A stretch of 31,027 nt of DNA from Bacteroidales bacterium (GCA_023229505.1 JALNZD010000050.1:1-31027); one strand, 5' to 3'. Positions 16,126 to 25,122 are shown, numbered from the stretch's first letter. Translations and numbers: made by a program. Notes: generated by a model from the letters alone, not told the origin.

Positions 16126-16674
16126 TTACTTTCTAAAGGGTATACCAAATTCTTTCAGCAGCGCATGGGCTTCTTTATCAGTACGGGCAGAAGTCACAAA
16201 GGTGATATCCATCCCGTTTATTTTACTGACTTTATCAAGATCGATCTCAGTGAAGATGATCTGTTCTGTAACACCAAATGTATAATTTCCACGGCCATCG
16301 AATCCTTTGTCACTGATGCCCCTGAAGTCGCGGACACGTGGAATGGCAATGGATATCAACCTGTCGAGAAATTCATACATCTGAACCCCGCGAAGGGTAA
16401 CCCTGACACCAATCGGCATATCGCGACGCAACTTGAAGTTGGAGATGTCTTTCTTCGACTTGGTTGCCACGGCATGCTGTCCGGTTATATTTGACATTTC
16501 TTCAATACCAGTGTCGATAAGCTTTTTATCGACAATAGCGGAGCCCAATCCCTGGTTTACCGCGATTTTCTTGAGTCTTGGCACCTGCATGATGTTTTTG
16601 TAACTGAATTCTTTCATCAGCACAGGCACAATCTCATCCTGGTATTTCTGCTTAAGTCTCGGTGTGTATTTCAT
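16126..16674 (-). CDS. rplE: 50S ribosomal protein L5
   Basis: 182 residues. It binds 5S rRNA in the central protuberance and touches the P-site tRNA. Signatures are KNIMQVPRLKKIAVNQGLGSA, RRDMPIGVRVTLRG, FRGISDKGFDGRGNYTFGVTEQIIFTEIDLDK and MDITFVTSARTDKEA. The ATG overlaps the rplX stop by one base (TAATG), which indicates translational coupling. Confidence 0.98.
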   Translation of the reverse strand: MKYTPRLKQKYQDEIVPVLMKEFSYKNIMQVPRLKKIAVNQGLGSAIVDKKLIDTGIEEMSNITGQHAVATKSKKDISNFKLRRDMPIGVRVTLRGVQMYEFLDRLISIAIPRVRDFRGISDKGFDGRGNYTFGVTEQIIFTEIDLDKVSKINGMDITFVTSARTDKEAHALLKEFGIPFRK

Positions 16675-16997
16675 TACTTGATAACCTCCCCTGACTTTTT
16701 AGAATAACGGACCATTTTATTTGTCTTCACATCGATTTTACGGCCGATCCGGGTTGGTTTACCGCTTCCGTCAATCACTTTCAGGTTTGAAATGTGAATG
16801 GGGGCTTCCTTCTGGATGATCCCGCCTTTGGGTGTTTTGTTGGTCGGGCGCGCATGTTTTGAAACCATGTTCACGCCTTCCACAAGGATCTTTCTTTTCT
16901 CGATATCAACCATGAGTACCCGGCCTTGCTGGCCTTTTGAGTCTCCGGCAATAACCATCACGGTGTCACCCTTTTTAATATTCAATTTCCTACGCAT
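16674..16997 (-). CDS. rplX: 50S ribosomal protein L24
   Basis: 107 residues. The KOW motif near the start (KKGDTVMVIAGDSKGQQGRVLMVD) and GVNMVSKHARPTNKTPKGGIIQKEAPIHISN are typical. L24 initiates large-subunit assembly and lies at the tunnel exit. It starts 11 bp after rplN and is coupled to rplE. Confidence 0.97.
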   Translation of the reverse strand: MRRKLNIKKGDTVMVIAGDSKGQQGRVLMVDIEKRKILVEGVNMVSKHARPTNKTPKGGIIQKEAPIHISNLKVIDGSGKPTRIGRKIDVKTNKMVRYSKKSGEVIK

Positions 16998-17008
16998 GTT
17001 TTTAAATA

Positions 17009-17377
17009 TTATAATACTTCAGGAGCCAATGAAACAATCTTCATATACTGCTTGTCCCTCAATTCCCTGGCAACGGGCCCGAAAATACGGGTTCCGATCA
17101 TTTCGCCGGCAGGATTGAGCAACACACAGGCATTATCATCGAAACGGATATAAGATCCATCGTTCCGACGTATTTCTTTAGTCGTACGAACAACCACTGC
17201 TTTGATCACGGTACCTTTTTTAACAGTACCTGATGGTAAAGCATTTTTAACGGTTACGACGATCTTATCGCCGATGCTGGCATACCTTTTAGCTGTGCCC
17301 CCTAACACGCGGATGCAAAGAACTTCTTTTGCCCCGCTGTTATCTGCAACCGTCAGTCTGGATTCTTGCTGTATCAT
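17009..17377 (-). CDS. rplN: 50S ribosomal protein L14
   Basis: 122 residues, the family length. Starts MIQQESRLTVADNSGAKEVLCIRVLGG; also GTVIKAVVVRTTKEIRRNDGSYIRFDDNACVLLNPAGEMIGTRIFGPVARELR. It is at the subunit interface (bridge B8) and is a docking point for silencing factor RsfS. It is the first gene of the classical spc segment, 2 bp after rpsQ with no sign of a new promoter. Confidence 0.98.
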   Translation of the reverse strand: MIQQESRLTVADNSGAKEVLCIRVLGGTAKRYASIGDKIVVTVKNALPSGTVKKGTVIKAVVVRTTKEIRRNDGSYIRFDDNACVLLNPAGEMIGTRIFGPVARELRDKQYMKIVSLAPEVL

Positions 17378-17379
17378 GG

Positions 17380-17634
17380 TTACTTAGCCTTTTCAATGAT
17401 TTCTACTAATCTCCAACACTTATTTTTACTGATCGGCCTGGTTTCCATAATCTTGACCGTGTCGCCGATGCCGCATGCATTTTGCTCATCATGTGCGACC
17501 AGCTTGGTCGTTTTGCGGACAAATTTCCCGTATATGGGATGTTTGACCTTTCTTTCGATCTGGACCACGATGGATTTTTCCATCTTATTGCTGACGACCA
17601 GGCCAACACGTTCTTTTCTTAAATTTCTTTCCAT
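17380..17634 (-). CDS. rpsQ: 30S ribosomal protein S17
   Basis: 84 residues from ATG 17634 (MERNLRKERVGLVVSNKMEK); the further upstream ATG would add ten residues overlapping rpmC. This OB-fold protein binds the 5' domain of 16S rRNA. HPIYGKFVRKTTKLVAHDEQNACGIGDTVKIMETRPISKNKCWRLVEI is characteristic. It lies 7 bp after rpmC. Confidence 0.97.
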   Translation of the reverse strand: MERNLRKERVGLVVSNKMEKSIVVQIERKVKHPIYGKFVRKTTKLVAHDEQNACGIGDTVKIMETRPISKNKCWRLVEIIEKAK

Positions 17635-17641
17635 AAGAACA

Positions 17642-17848
17642 TTACTTATTTTTTCCAGCTTCAATTTCCCTTCTTTTGAGTTCGGTTAGCAGGCGTGCCA
17701 CCGTACTCTTGTATTCTTTCATTTTATGAGGATTATCAAGAGGGGACACTGCATGTGCAAGTTTCATCTTGACGAGCTGTTTTCTTTCTTCCTCCAATCG
17801 CTCTTTCAGCTCTTCATTGGTCATTTCTAAGATCACTTTTTGTTTCAT
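17642..17848 (-). CDS. rpmC: 50S ribosomal protein L29
   Basis: 68 residues from ATG 17848; a GTG one codon earlier is less likely. It is entirely helical, with the pattern MTNEELKERLEEERKQLVKMKLAHAVSPLDNPHKMKEYKSTVARLLTELKRRE. It sits at the tunnel exit beside L23, close to where SRP and trigger factor dock. It follows rplP after 6 bp. Confidence 0.96.
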   Translation of the reverse strand: MKQKVILEMTNEELKERLEEERKQLVKMKLAHAVSPLDNPHKMKEYKSTVARLLTELKRREIEAGKNK

Positions 17849-17854
17849 CACGCT

Positions 17855-18283
17855 TTAGATTGACTCTTCAACATAATCTCTTCTCACAATAAACTTAGTT
17901 GCCACCGGAAGTTTCTGGGCGGCAAGGCGCAAAGCTTCCTTTGCCACTTCCATCGGCACACCCTCCGCTTCAAACATGATCCTTCCGGGCGTCACCGGGG
18001 CCACAAAATATTCAGGCGCCCCCTTTCCTTTACCCATACGGACTTCAGCCGGTTTTTTAGTGATGGGCTTATCCGGGAAAATTCTGATCCAGATCTGGCC
18101 TTCACGTTTCATATGACGTGTAAGTGCCTGACGGGCTGCTTCAAGTTGCCGTCCTGTAATCCAACAGGTTTCCAATGATTTTATTCCGAAGGAGCCAAAA
18201 GCCAGCTGGTTTCCCCGCTGGGCAGTCCCCCTGGGGATCATCTTCTGTTGCTTCCTGTATTTCGTCTTTTTTGGCTGTAACAT
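17855..18283 (-). CDS. rplP: 50S ribosomal protein L16
   Basis: 142 residues. Starts MLQPKKTKYRKQQKMIPRGT; includes TWI-type WITGRQLEAARQALTRHMKREGQIWIRIFPDKPITKKPAEVRMGKGKG. L16 organises the A-site region of the peptidyl transferase centre. The Arg in TARRG-like position (PRGTAQRGNQ, near R81 in E. coli numbering for hydroxylation lies further on) was not checked for modification. It follows rpsC by 40 bp, one of the wider gaps in this cluster. Confidence 0.97.
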   Translation of the reverse strand: MLQPKKTKYRKQQKMIPRGTAQRGNQLAFGSFGIKSLETCWITGRQLEAARQALTRHMKREGQIWIRIFPDKPITKKPAEVRMGKGKGAPEYFVAPVTPGRIMFEAEGVPMEVAKEALRLAAQKLPVATKFIVRRDYVEESI

Positions 18284-18323
18284 GATCTTGAAAATTTCAG
18301 TTTACTGATAATTAAGCAGATTA

Positions 18324-19025
18324 TTATCTCCTTCTCCTCGGGCCTTTCCTTGGGGTCTGCTTTTTAGCCGTCTCCCCTGCCATGGGCACAATCTCCGGCT
18401 TACCATATATTTCACCCTTGCAGATCCAGACTTTTATTCCGATCCTGCCATAGGTTGTATGCGCTTCCGCCTTGGCATAGTCGATATCGGCACGAAGGGT
18501 ATGAAGCGGCGTTCTTCCTTCTTTATAAAGTTCGTTACGGGCCATTTCCGCACCGGCCAGACGACCGGAGATCTGCACTTTAATACCTTCAGCTCCCATT
18601 CTCACTGTCGATGAGATAGCGGTCTTAATGGCTCTCCGGAATGATATCCTGCCTTCAATCTGTTTGGCAATGGCGCCTGCCACGATTACTGCATCAAGTT
18701 CGGGACGTTTTATCTCTGAAATGTTAATCTGGATTTCTTTCTTGGTCAGTTTCTTGAGCTCTTCTTTAAGCTTATCAACTTCCTGACCACCTTTCCCGAT
18801 TATAATTCCCGGTCGTGCAGTGAAAATAGTGACCGTGACCAGCTTCAGGGTCCTTTCGATCACGATTTTGGAAATCCCTGCCTTTGACAAACGGGCGTTG
18901 AGGTAATTACGGATATGCTGATCTTCCACCAGTTTGGCGCTAAAATCTTTTCCACCATACCAGTTTGAATCCCATCCCCGGATGATTCCCAGCCTCAGGC
19001 CTATTGGATTTGTTTTTTGTCCCAT
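18324..19025 (-). CDS. rpsC: 30S ribosomal protein S3
   Basis: 233 residues. It has MGQKTNPIGLRLGIIRGWDS, a KH type II RNA-binding motif (RPGIIIGKGGQEVDKLKEEL, about 71-90) and the C-terminal ISGRLAGAEMARNELYKEGRTPLHTLRADIDYAKAEAHTTYGRIGIKVWI signature. S3 lines the mRNA entry tunnel and has helicase activity with S4 and S5. The basic end (KKQTPRKGPRRRR) is family-typical. Confidence 0.98.
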   Translation of the reverse strand: MGQKTNPIGLRLGIIRGWDSNWYGGKDFSAKLVEDQHIRNYLNARLSKAGISKIVIERTLKLVTVTIFTARPGIIIGKGGQEVDKLKEELKKLTKKEIQINISEIKRPELDAVIVAGAIAKQIEGRISFRRAIKTAISSTVRMGAEGIKVQISGRLAGAEMARNELYKEGRTPLHTLRADIDYAKAEAHTTYGRIGIKVWICKGEIYGKPEIVPMAGETAKKQTPRKGPRRRR

Positions 19026-19050
19026 TCAGTTAAAAATATTATGTTATCGA

Positions 19051-19461
19051 TTAGCTTTCAGTTTCTTGTACACGACTTCCCAGTGTCAGGGTAACGTGAT
19101 TGGATCTCTTGCGAACCCTGAATGCCCGTCCCTGAGGTGCCGGCTGAACCCTTTTGAGCATCCTGCCGCCATCTACCATGACCGTTTTAACATAAAGGTT
19201 GCTATCCTCAAGCTTGGTACCCTCATTTTTTACCTGCCAGTTGGCTATGGCAGAGAGGAGTAATTTCCTTAACCGGCCGGCAGCCTGTTGCGGAGAATGC
19301 TCCAGCATATGAAGTGCCATTTCCACTTTCTCTCCCCTTATCATTTCAGCGACCAGGCGCATTTTACGCGGTGAGGTCGGGCAATTCATCAATTTAGCCC
19401 CGAACTGGCTTTTTCGGGCCTCTTTGCTTTTTTCTGATCTTAGACGTTTACGTGCTCCCAT
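19051..19461 (-). CDS. rplV: 50S ribosomal protein L22
   Basis: 136 residues. Core: NCPTSPRKMRLVAEMIRGEKVEMALHMLEHSPQQAAGRLRKLLLSAIANW; the extended beta-hairpin that reaches into the exit tunnel includes GGRMLKRVQPAPQGRAFRVRKRSNHVTL. Changes in this hairpin give macrolide resistance in other bacteria; nothing unusual is visible. An N-terminal basic stretch (GARKRLRSEKSKEARK) is slightly longer than in E. coli. Confidence 0.97.
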   Translation of the reverse strand: MGARKRLRSEKSKEARKSQFGAKLMNCPTSPRKMRLVAEMIRGEKVEMALHMLEHSPQQAAGRLRKLLLSAIANWQVKNEGTKLEDSNLYVKTVMVDGGRMLKRVQPAPQGRAFRVRKRSNHVTLTLGSRVQETES

Positions 19462-19473
19462 GATCGTATATCT

Positions 19474-19752
19474 TTACTTTTTGCCTTTATCTTTACTCCC
19501 GGAGTGACCCCTGAAAATTCGGGTAGGGGCAAACTCACCCAGTTTATGGCCAACCATGTTCTCGGTTACATAAACCGGAATGAACTTATTTCCGTTATGA
19601 ACGGCGATAGTCTGGCCCACAAAGTCCGGAGAGATCATCGATGCGCGTGACCATGTCTTGATAACGGTTTTTTTCTTGTTCTGCACCGCATCGAGAACTT
19701 TTTTCTCCAGTTTATAGTGGATGTAAGGACCTTTTTTCAGTGATCGTGCCAT
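19474..19752 (-). CDS. rpsS: 30S ribosomal protein S19
   Basis: 92 residues, standard length. MARSLKKGPYIHYKLEKKV and the signature FVGQTIAVHNGNKFIPVYVTENMVGHKLGEFAPTRIFRGHSG identify it. It pairs with S13 in the head of the small subunit. It lies 26 bp after rplB. Confidence 0.98.
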   Translation of the reverse strand: MARSLKKGPYIHYKLEKKVLDAVQNKKKTVIKTWSRASMISPDFVGQTIAVHNGNKFIPVYVTENMVGHKLGEFAPTRIFRGHSGSKDKGKK

Positions 19753-19778
19753 TCCTGTTCCTTTTTATTATTTAGTTT

Positions 19779-20603
19779 CTATTTTTTTCTTCTTTCAATG
19801 ATGTACTTGTTGGAAGCCTTGGTCCTTGACCTTGTCTTCTGTCCCTTGGCGTACTTGCCTTTCCTTGACCGCGGGTGTCCACCGGAAGCTTTACCTTCAC
19901 CGCCGCCCATCGGATGGTCGACCGGGTTCATAACAACTCCGCGAACCCTGGGACGGCGCCCCAGCCAGCGGTTTCTGCCTGCTTTACCGTGGCTTTCCAG
20001 GTTGTGGTCCGTATTGGAAACCATGCCGATCGTTGCCTTGCAGGTTTGAAGGATCATCCTGGTTTCACCGGAAGGCAATTTAATGATGGCATATTTCCCG
20101 TCACGTGATAGGAACTGGGCGTATGACCCGGCACTGCGCGCCATTTTTGCACCTTCACCAGGCCGCAACTCTATATTGTGAATGATCGTACCAAAAGGCA
20201 CTTCACTCAGGTAAAGAGTATTCCCGATCTCTGGCGAGGTTCCTTTCCCGGATAAGACCTGCTGACCAAGTTTTAATCCATGCGGGGCGATGATATATCT
20301 CTTCTCCCCATCGATATAATGGAGCAAGGCGATACGTGCAGTCCGGTTCGGATCGTACTCTATCGAATTGACCGTAGCAGGAATGCCTTCTTTGTCGCGT
20401 TTCCAGTCAATCAAACGATAGCGCTGTTTATGACCGCCACCGATGTAACGCATAGACCTTCTGCCCTGGTTGTTCCGGCCGCCGGTGCTCTTGATAGGCT
20501 CCAGCAGGGACTTTTCCGGTGATCCCGTTGTAATGTCGTCAAACGAACTGATGACCTTGTAACGTTGACCCGGAGTTGTCGGTTTATACTTTTTTAAAGC
20601 CAT
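19779..20603 (-). CDS. rplB: 50S ribosomal protein L2
   Basis: 274 residues. One of the most conserved ribosomal proteins, needed for subunit joining and close to the peptidyl transferase centre. MALKKYKPTTPGQRYKVISSFDDITTG, the GGRNNQGRRSMRYIGGGHKQRYR arm and the signature VVMNPVDHPMGGGEGKASGGHPRSRKGKYAKGQKTR are present. The Met in DHPMGGGEG replaces the His common in other phyla. It is 4 bp after rplW. Confidence 0.98.
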   Translation of the reverse strand: MALKKYKPTTPGQRYKVISSFDDITTGSPEKSLLEPIKSTGGRNNQGRRSMRYIGGGHKQRYRLIDWKRDKEGIPATVNSIEYDPNRTARIALLHYIDGEKRYIIAPHGLKLGQQVLSGKGTSPEIGNTLYLSEVPFGTIIHNIELRPGEGAKMARSAGSYAQFLSRDGKYAIIKLPSGETRMILQTCKATIGMVSNTDHNLESHGKAGRNRWLGRRPRVRGVVMNPVDHPMGGGEGKASGGHPRSRKGKYAKGQKTRSRTKASNKYIIERRKK

Positions 20604-20607
20604 TTAT

Positions 20608-20898
20608 CTAGATATTGCTGTAAAAATCAATTGTTTCACCTTCAGCTAACGTAATGATCGCTTTTTTAAAATCAGCAGTACGTCCAAGTTGTACCCCCGA
20701 ACGGGTGCCGCGTGATTTTATCTTGCCGTCATAATTCATGGTGTTGACCTCTTTTACCTGGACACCATATAATTGTTCTACTGCTTTTTTGATCTGTAGC
20801 TTGTTGGCCTTCTTTTGTACGAAAAAACCATACCGGTTCATTTTTTCACCGGTTGCGGTCATTTTTTCGGATATGATCGGCTTCAGAATGATTTCCAT
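20608..20898 (-). CDS. rplW: 50S ribosomal protein L23
   Basis: 96 residues. MEIILKPIISEKMTATGEKMNRYGFFVQKKANKLQIKKAVEQLYGVQVKEVNTMNYDGK is typical; the KRxRxGRRxxxKKA segment is represented by RSGVQLGRTADFKKAIITLAEG. L23 is the trigger-factor and SRP dock at the tunnel exit. It follows rplD by 18 bp. Confidence 0.97.
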   Translation of the reverse strand: MEIILKPIISEKMTATGEKMNRYGFFVQKKANKLQIKKAVEQLYGVQVKEVNTMNYDGKIKSRGTRSGVQLGRTADFKKAIITLAEGETIDFYSNI

Positions 20899-20916
20899 GT
20901 CCTTCAGCTTATATTG

Positions 20917-21546
20917 TTACTTCCCTAAAATTTCTTCAATAATCGGCACGGAGCTTTCAGCTATCAGCAGGTTGTTGGCGTTGAGGATGTCATAAGTATT
21001 GAGCATCTCAGCGCGGGTCACCTTAGTTTTCTTCAGGTTGCGTGAGGATAGAACAAGATTATTGTCCGTATCGGGCATCACCAGTAGCGTTTTTTTATCT
21101 GAAAGATTCAGGCTCTTGAGCAAAGCAGTGAAATTTTTTGTTTTGGCTTCTTCAAACTTAAAATCTTCCAGGATCATGATATTGTTTTCCTGTGCCTTAT
21201 AAGTTAATGCTGATTTACGGGCCAGCTTCCTGAGCTTCTTATTCAGCTTGAATTCATAGTCCCTCGGGCGTGGTCCAAAAACTCTGCCGCCTCCTCTGAA
21301 CAGAGGTGAGTTGATATCCCCTGCACGCGCCGTACCGGTACCTTTTTGCCGTTTAATCTTTCGTGTACTTCCGGATAATTCGCAGCGTTCTTTGGCTTTG
21401 CTGGTACCCTGGCGCTGGTTAGCCAGAATTAATTTAACATCAAGCCAGATAGCGTGATCATTCGGTGTGATGCCAAAGATCTCATCGCTCAGCGTGACCT
21501 TTTTTGCGGTCTTATCGCCACTAATTTTATAAACTTCTAGCTCCAT
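20917..21546 (-). CDS. rplD: 50S ribosomal protein L4
   Basis: 209 residues. The long loop that reaches the tunnel constriction is visible as STRKIKRQKGTGTARAGDINSPLFRGGGRVFGPRPRDYEFKLNKKLR. In enteric bacteria L4 also represses its own S10 operon through a leader before rpsJ; here rpsJ follows fusA by only 16 bp, so no such leader can exist at that place. Its ATG lies 10 nt inside the end of rplC, suggesting translational coupling. Confidence 0.97.
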   Translation of the reverse strand: MELEVYKISGDKTAKKVTLSDEIFGITPNDHAIWLDVKLILANQRQGTSKAKERCELSGSTRKIKRQKGTGTARAGDINSPLFRGGGRVFGPRPRDYEFKLNKKLRKLARKSALTYKAQENNIMILEDFKFEEAKTKNFTALLKSLNLSDKKTLLVMPDTDNNLVLSSRNLKKTKVTRAEMLNTYDILNANNLLIAESSVPIIEEILGK

Positions 21547-22166
21547 CTTTCTATAATTACATATGAACCTTTAGCACCCGGTACAGCACCTTTAACAAGG
21601 ATGAGGTTCTTTTCCGGGATGATTTTCAACACCTGAAGGTTGATCAGTTTAACGCGATGGTCTCCCATCTGTCCGGCCATCCGCATACCTTTAAAAACGC
21701 GTGAAGGATAAGATGAAGCCCCGATTGATCCCGGCGCCCTCAGCCGGTTGTGCTGGCCATGGGTAGAGTCACCAACACCACTGAAATTGTGCCTGTTGAC
21801 TACGCCCTGAAATCCTTTTCCCTTGCTCGTCCCCACAACATCAACATATTCCCCTTCTTCAAAAACATCCACATACAAAATATCACCGAATTTCTTTGTG
21901 TGACCAACTTCAAATCTGGTAAATTCCCTGGTAATCCGCTTGGGAGCAGCCCCGGCCTTAGCAAAATGTCCTTTTAAAGGTTTATTTATATGCTTAGGCT
22001 TGGCATCATCAAAAGCAAGCTGGATGGCTTCGTAACCATCAACCTCCTTGATCCGGACCTGGGTTACCACACATGGCCCGGCTTGTATGACCGTACAGGG
22101 AATATTCTTCCCGTTCGCATCAAAAATGCTGGTCATACCTATTTTTTTTCCAATTAATCCTGACAT
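21537..22166 (-). CDS. rplC: 50S ribosomal protein L3
   Basis: 209 residues. Starts MSGLIGKKIGMTSIFDANGK; carries SKGKGFQGVVNRHNFSGVGDSTHGQHNRLRAPGSIGASSYPSRVFKGMRMAGQMG, whose tip reaches the peptidyl transferase centre. In E. coli the GQNQTPG segment includes a Gln methylated by PrmB; here it reads GASSYPS, so that Gln is absent. L3 is one of two assembly initiators with L24. Its stop is inside rplD. Confidence 0.97.
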   Translation of the reverse strand: MSGLIGKKIGMTSIFDANGKNIPCTVIQAGPCVVTQVRIKEVDGYEAIQLAFDDAKPKHINKPLKGHFAKAGAAPKRITREFTRFEVGHTKKFGDILYVDVFEEGEYVDVVGTSKGKGFQGVVNRHNFSGVGDSTHGQHNRLRAPGSIGASSYPSRVFKGMRMAGQMGDHRVKLINLQVLKIIPEKNLILVKGAVPGAKGSYVIIERWS

Positions 22167-22203
22167 GTCTTAATTTTTTATCTGTTCAAAACGTAAACCG
22201 GCC

Positions 22204-22509
22204 TCAAACTTTGATCTCAACTTCCACGCCGCTGGGTAATTCCAGTTTCATCAGCGCATCAATGGTTTTGGAAGTGGTGCTGTAAATGTCAAGCAACCGC
22301 TTATAGGTCGACAGTTCAAACTGCTCCCTTGATTTCTTATTAACAAATGTTGATCGGTTTACCGTGAAAATCTTTTTGTCGGTGGGCAGTGGAATAGGTC
22401 CGCTGACAATGGCTCCCGTCGACTTAACGGTTTTCACGATCTTTTCGGCCGACTTGTCGACCAGGTTGTGATCGTAAGATTTCAGTTTTATGCGAATCTT
22501 CTGGCTCAC
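22204..22509 (-). CDS. rpsJ: 30S ribosomal protein S10
   Basis: 101 residues. It has KIRIKLKSYDHNLVDKSAEKIVKTVKSTGA and the conserved PLPTDKKIFTVNRSTFVNKKSREQFE. S10 (NusE) also joins NusB and NusG in transcription antitermination, which is relevant to a long operon such as this. It lies only 16 bp after fusA, so the S10 genes are transcribed together with the str genes. Confidence 0.98.
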   Translation of the reverse strand: MSQKIRIKLKSYDHNLVDKSAEKIVKTVKSTGAIVSGPIPLPTDKKIFTVNRSTFVNKKSREQFELSTYKRLLDIYSTTSKTIDALMKLELPSGVEVEIKV

Positions 22510-22525
22510 GTTATTTTGATTTAAA

Positions 22526-24628
22526 TTATTTTATGACGTATCCTTTAATCTTATATAAAATCTCATCTACCAATTCCTTTGGGACTTCCTGGTAATGAGA
22601 AAATTCCATATTTCCTGAAGCTCTTCCGGAAGTGACAGTCCTCAGCGCGGTAACATATCCGAATAATTCAGAAAGGGGCGCTTTGGCGTAAACCATCTGG
22701 AAACCAAGCAAGGCGGAAACATCCTCGATATGTCCCCTTCTTTTGTTGATATCACTGGCCACATCTCCGACATATTCCTCCGGGGTGGTGATGGTCAGCT
22801 TCATAATGGGTTCAAGTAAAGAGGTCCGTGCAAGACGGCTTGCATTCCTGAAAGCCTGGGCTGCAGCAATCTCAAATGACAATGCATCGGAATCCACCGG
22901 ATGCGTCGCCCCGTCAAGAAGCCTCACCTTAAGACTGATGAGTGGAAAACCTGCCAGGATTCCGTTCATCATTGAAGATTTGAAGCCTTTCTCAACCGCA
23001 TTGATATATTCTTTTGGGATAACTCCTCCCCTGGTTTCATCAATAAACTGAAGGCCCTTAATGCCGTCATCGGCAGGGCCCATGGTGATGGTCATATCGG
23101 CGAATTTGCCTCTGCCACCTGTCTGTTTCTTATAAACTTCCCGGTATTCAATTTCAGCTAAAATAGCTTCGCGGTAGGAAACCTGCGGCCGGCCCTGGTT
23201 TATTTCAATCCCATATTCCCTTCTCAGCCTGTCGGTGATGATTTCAAGGTGAAGTTCACCCATGCCGCGGATGATGGTCTGCCCGGTTTCACTATCATAA
23301 TGGACATCAAAAGTCGGGTCTTCCTCAGCAAGTTTCCGCAGAGCCAGGTTCATTCTTTCCATGTCGTCCTGGGTTTTTGGCTCAACGGCGACATTAATGA
23401 CCGGTTCCGGGAAATCAATATTTTCAAGCACGATGGGATGCTGCAAATCGGTCAGGGTGTCACCTGTCCGGATTTCTTTGAATCCAACTGCCACGCCAAT
23501 ATCCCCTGCTTCGATTTTCTGAAGGGGAATTCTTTTATTGGCGTGCATCTGCAGGATTCGTGCCAACCGCTCCCGTTTGTTGGTATTAACATTCAGCACA
23601 ACGCTGCCCTCTGCGATCTGGCCGGAATACACCCTGAAAAAAGCAATTTTGCCCACAAAGGCGTCAATTGCGATTTTGAAAGCAAGGGCTGAAAAAGGTT
23701 CATTTTCATCCGCATGCCTGGTTTCCGTTTTATTGGTGAACGGATTGATGCCTTCAACAGGCGGGACATCCATCGGGCAGGGGAGATATAGAATGATCGC
23801 GTCGATCAGTTTCTGAACGCCTTTGTTATGGAAAGATGAACCACATAAGACCGGCACAATGCGACCTTCAAGGGTGGCTTTCCGCAAAGCGGCAATAATA
23901 TCTTCAGGAGTGATGGAATCATGGTTAACCAGGAATTTCTCCAGCAGTTCTTCACTTTCCTCCGCGGCACCTTCGATGAGCTTCATCCGGTATTCTTCCA
24001 CCATCGCGGTCATATCCTCCGGGATCCCGGTTTCAAAGTATTCCTGTCCATAAGCTGCATCATCCCATGTATAGGCTTTGTTTTCAACAAGGTCGACCAC
24101 GCCGGTGAATGTATCTTCCACGCCGATGGGCAGCTGGATGGGTACCGGGTTCGCCTTCAGTTTGCCTTTTATCTGCTGAAGCACACGGAAGAAGTCGGCG
24201 CCTGAACGGTCCATCTTGTTCACGTAGGCTATCCTGGGGATATGGTATCTGGCAGCCTGGCGCCATACGGTTTCCGACTGGGGTTCAACCCCTCCGACCG
24301 CACAGAAAATTCCAATGGCTCCATCTAAAACCCTGAGCGAACGTTCCACCTCGACGGTGAAATCAACATGCCCGGGGGTATCTATAATGTTGATCTTGTA
24401 TTGTTCCCCGGCTAATTTCCAGAAGACGGTCGTGGCGGCTGATGTGATGGTGATCCCTCTTTCCTGCTCCTGGACCATCCAGTCCATTGTGGCAGTGCCA
24501 TCATCTACTTCGCCGATCTTGTAATTGATGCCGGTGTAGTACAATATGCGCTCCGTCGTCGTGGTCTTACCCGCGTCGATGTGCGCCATGATGCCGATAT
24601 TCCTGGTATGTATCAACCTGTCGGACAT
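22526..24628 (-). CDS. fusA: translation elongation factor G
   Basis: 700 residues, full length. It drives ribosomal translocation with GTP and assists ribosome recycling. GTPase motifs: G1 AHIDAGKT (15-22), G2 RGITITSAATT (57-67), G3 DTPGH (83-87), G4 NKMD (137-140). Domains II to V follow, with GMGELHLEIITDRLRREYGIE in domain III and RRGHIEDVSALLGFQMVYAKAPLSELFGY in domain V. The intact motifs and position between rpsG and rpsJ mark it as the housekeeping copy rather than a diverged paralogue. No tuf follows it. Confidence 0.98.
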   Translation of the reverse strand: MSDRLIHTRNIGIMAHIDAGKTTTTERILYYTGINYKIGEVDDGTATMDWMVQEQERGITITSAATTVFWKLAGEQYKINIIDTPGHVDFTVEVERSLRVLDGAIGIFCAVGGVEPQSETVWRQAARYHIPRIAYVNKMDRSGADFFRVLQQIKGKLKANPVPIQLPIGVEDTFTGVVDLVENKAYTWDDAAYGQEYFETGIPEDMTAMVEEYRMKLIEGAAEESEELLEKFLVNHDSITPEDIIAALRKATLEGRIVPVLCGSSFHNKGVQKLIDAIILYLPCPMDVPPVEGINPFTNKTETRHADENEPFSALAFKIAIDAFVGKIAFFRVYSGQIAEGSVVLNVNTNKRERLARILQMHANKRIPLQKIEAGDIGVAVGFKEIRTGDTLTDLQHPIVLENIDFPEPVINVAVEPKTQDDMERMNLALRKLAEEDPTFDVHYDSETGQTIIRGMGELHLEIITDRLRREYGIEINQGRPQVSYREAILAEIEYREVYKKQTGGRGKFADMTITMGPADDGIKGLQFIDETRGGVIPKEYINAVEKGFKSSMMNGILAGFPLISLKVRLLDGATHPVDSDALSFEIAAAQAFRNASRLARTSLLEPIMKLTITTPEEYVGDVASDINKRRGHIEDVSALLGFQMVYAKAPLSELFGYVTALRTVTSGRASGNMEFSHYQEVPKELVDEILYKIKGYVIK

Positions 24629-24654
24629 ATTGTACTACTCTTTTCTCTTTTTAG

Positions 24655-25122
24655 TTAAAACCTGAAATGGGAGAAAGCCTTGTTGGCTTCGGCCATCCGG
24701 TGCATATCTTCCTTCTTCTTGAAAGCGGAGCCTTCTTCTTTATAGGCTGAAAGGATCTCGCCGGCCAGCTTTTCCTGCATCGATTTCTCGTGGCGCGTGC
24801 GGGCGTATTTGACCATATTTTTCATACCTATAGACTGTTTTCTTCCCGGCCTTATCTCTGAAGGGATCTGGAATGTAGCACCTCCGACACGGCGGCTTCT
24901 GACTTCCACCGAAGGTGTGACATTGGCCAGGGCCTTCTTCCAGACTTCAAGACCGTCTTCCTTGCTGCGCTGGGTAACCAGTTCAATGGCTTCGTAAAAG
25001 ATATCGAAGGCACTGTTCTTTTTCCCCTGCAACATGATATTGTTGACAAACTTGGTCACCATCAGGTCGCCAAATTTTGGGTCCGGGACGATGGTTCTCG
25101 ATTTTGATTTGCCTTTTCTCAT
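24655..25122 (-). CDS. rpsG: 30S ribosomal protein S7
   Basis: 155 residues. MRKGKSKSRTIVPDPKFGDLMVTKFVNNIMLQGKKNSAFDIFYEA is the family start. S7 organises the head of the small subunit at the E site and in enteric bacteria represses str translation at the rpsL-rpsG gap; here that gap is 21 bp, too short for the enteric regulatory structure. It lies 26 bp before fusA. Confidence 0.98.
   Translation of the reverse strand: MRKGKSKSRTIVPDPKFGDLMVTKFVNNIMLQGKKNSAFDIFYEAIELVTQRSKEDGLEVWKKALANVTPSVEVRSRRVGGATFQIPSEIRPGRKQSIGMKNMVKYARTRHEKSMQEKLAGEILSAYKEEGSAFKKKEDMHRMAEANKAFSHFRF

Noticed and set aside
22510..22525. Missing tuf between fusA and rpsJ as a deletion
   Set aside because: In Bacteroidota tuf is usually elsewhere, near secE-nusG; the short gap here is the normal arrangement.
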